From Acidobacteriota bacterium (GTDB lineage: Bacteria; Acidobacteriota; Vicinamibacteria; Vicinamibacterales; Vicinamibacteraceae), in NCBI GenBank assembly GCA_013695405.1, contig JACDAO010000711.1:1-5175 (forward strand): DNA of 5,175 nucleotides. Reading direction: 5' to 3'. Under the pieces are notes generated by a model. The model was not told the origin of the DNA. It worked only from the letters and a program-made list of their open reading frames with translations, and made no database searches. The stretch's first letter is position 1, and each line of letters starts with the position of its first letter. This document shows positions 4,211 to 5,175 of this stretch, piece by piece. Position numbers and translations under genes: made by a program.

Positions 4211-5175
4211 TCAAACGCCTGGCCTGACGCGCTCGTACAGCGCCACGCCGCCGCCGTCGCAGATGCGGACGAAGCCGGCCAGAAAGGCCGGGTCGTCCTG
4301 CGCCATCCGGAACAGCTGATCGCCGCCTTCGGCGCGCTCTTCGACCAGCACGAACGCGGTGTACCGGCGCGGGCTCTTCAAGGCCTCGAACCAGAGTTCC
4401 CCGATGCCCTCGTGGATGAAGTCGCGAATCCGGAAGCCGTCGCGCGACATCTCCTGCATGTAGTGCGCGAGCGATCCCATGCTGACCAGGATCGGCTCGC
4501 CGTCCCAGCGGGTGCGCAAGCACGCAGTGACCTGCGTGCGGGCCTGCTGATTGGCGCGGTCCCATTGAGCTTCGACCACCATCGGTGAGGTCAGGCCGAA
4601 CGGGCGACGTTCTGCCGCCAGCACGCCGAGCACGAGCAGGAGCGCCAAACCGCGGAAGGGCTTCGGCACCAGCGCCACCAGCAGCCCGATGCTCCCGGCC
4701 GCGGCGGCAATCAACAGGATCATGTAGCGGATGCGAAACGGGTGACCGCTGACGAAGGCGTAGTACGGCAGCGCGGCCGAACCGGCCAGCGCCAGCACCA
4801 GCCACCAGGCCTGCTGCTGGCGGCGCACCAAGCCGAGGCCCAGCACCACCACCGCGCCGGCCGCGCCAGCCCAGGCCACCGGCCAGCCACCGACCCGACC
4901 CAACCCCCAGCCCACCTGCACCAGCGCAAGACCGGGCTGGCGGTACGCCGGGTTGTTGGGTTCGTAGAAGCCGCCGGTCACCAGCCAGGCGCCGACCGTT
5001 GCCTTGCTCAACACGAGGAACAGCGCGAGTGCCAGCACCGGCCAGATCGCGACGCGAGCGATCGCAGCCACTGCGCCTCGCACGCCGACGCCGTTGCGCA
5101 GCAGCGTCAGCCCGGCGACGCCGGTTGCGGCCACGGTGATCGGCCACGCCTCGTAGCGCGTGAGGCACGCCAGGC
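4211..5175 (-). CDS. Polytopic membrane protein, GT39/PMT-like glycosyltransferase C-terminal part (partial)
   Basis: The stop is TGA at 4211-4213 and the frame stays open through the right edge, so the 5' part lies outside the window. The GTG at 5134 is not the true start, because coding continues upstream as LTRYEAWPIT. That TRYEAW segment and SGHPFRIRYMI (129-139, counted from 5134) resemble hydrophobic GT39-type (lipid-linked sugar) glycosyltransferase-like proteins; this is a family impression. Likely membrane spans are at about 21-45, 84-103, 109-128, 138-156 and 160-174. A soluble C-terminal domain (about 185-307) follows, with WDGEPILVSMGSLAHYM and FIHEGIGELWFEAL, probably outside the cytoplasm. 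The catalytic acidic loop expected near the N-terminus is not visible. If correct, it would transfer a sugar from a lipid carrier at the inner membrane. It could instead be a non-enzymatic membrane protein. Another frame on the same strand is open over most of the region, but its Arg/Ala-rich product is a shadow. Confidence 0.85.
   Translation of the reverse strand, partial: LACLTRYEAWPITVAATGVAGLTLLRNGVGVRGAVAAIARVAIWPVLALALFLVLSKATVGAWLVTGGFYEPNNPAYRQPGLALVQVGWGLGRVGGWPVAWAGAAGAVVVLGLGLVRRQQQAWWLVLALAGSAALPYYAFVSGHPFRIRYMILLIAAAAGSIGLLVALVPKPFRGLALLLVLGVLAAERRPFGLTSPMVVEAQWDRANQQARTQVTACLRTRWDGEPILVSMGSLAHYMQEMSRDGFRIRDFIHEGIGELWFEALKSPRRYTAFVLVEERAEGGDQLFRMAQDDPAFLAGFVRICDGGGVALYERVRPGV

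Noticed and set aside
4023..5168. A 381-codon open frame on the minus strand overlapping the membrane-protein gene
   Set aside because: Its product is Arg/Ala/Gly-rich with no motif, as expected of an out-of-phase frame in GC-rich DNA. The other frame gives clear membrane spans and continues past the window edge.

Overview
The window is high-GC bacterial DNA (roughly two-thirds G+C by eye). It carries five protein-coding genes and part of the cell-envelope machinery of a Gram-negative cell. The Gram-negative inference rests on a signal-peptide outer-membrane beta-barrel protein. The mix of a class II-like EPSP synthase next to shikimate kinase, an RsbW-type ATPase next to an inositol monophosphatase-family gene, and a large hydrophobic GT39-like protein would fit a high-GC Acidobacteriota (Vicinamibacteria-like) or a proteobacterium. 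I cannot place it further from sequence alone.

Layout. On the minus strand, positions 5-1815 hold aroA followed by aroK, overlapping by four bases (ATGA); these are consecutive-pathway shikimate enzymes translated as one unit. A short divergent region (about 1816-1892) separates them from a plus-strand pair: an RsbW-like histidine-kinase-fold ATPase (1893-2333) and an inositol monophosphatase/SuhB-family phosphatase (2335-3162), one base apart and surely co-transcribed. The divergent region contains a 17-bp near-palindrome (1864-1880) and a seven-codon mini-ORF with a good Shine-Dalgarno sequence, whose stop overlaps the ATPase start codon.

After a 178-bp gap with several small hairpins comes an independent plus-strand gene for an exported outer-membrane beta-barrel protein (3341-4036) with a strong ribosome binding site. 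It converges on a minus-strand gene, cut by the right edge, for a polytopic membrane protein resembling GT39/PMT-type glycosyltransferases (4211 to beyond 5175).

The 174-bp convergent gap (4037-4210) is the most structured non-coding part. It has a 22/23-bp tandem duplication, one perfect GTAG-footed hairpin on the plus strand and two related hairpins in the opposite orientation: a REP/BIME-like cluster that probably also terminates transcription from both sides.

Nothing here amounts to a new multi-gene system. The genes are mostly housekeeping or envelope functions. The points worth checking are the REP-like cluster, the candidate coupled leader ORF with its palindrome, and the ATPase that has no visible sigma or STAS partner.
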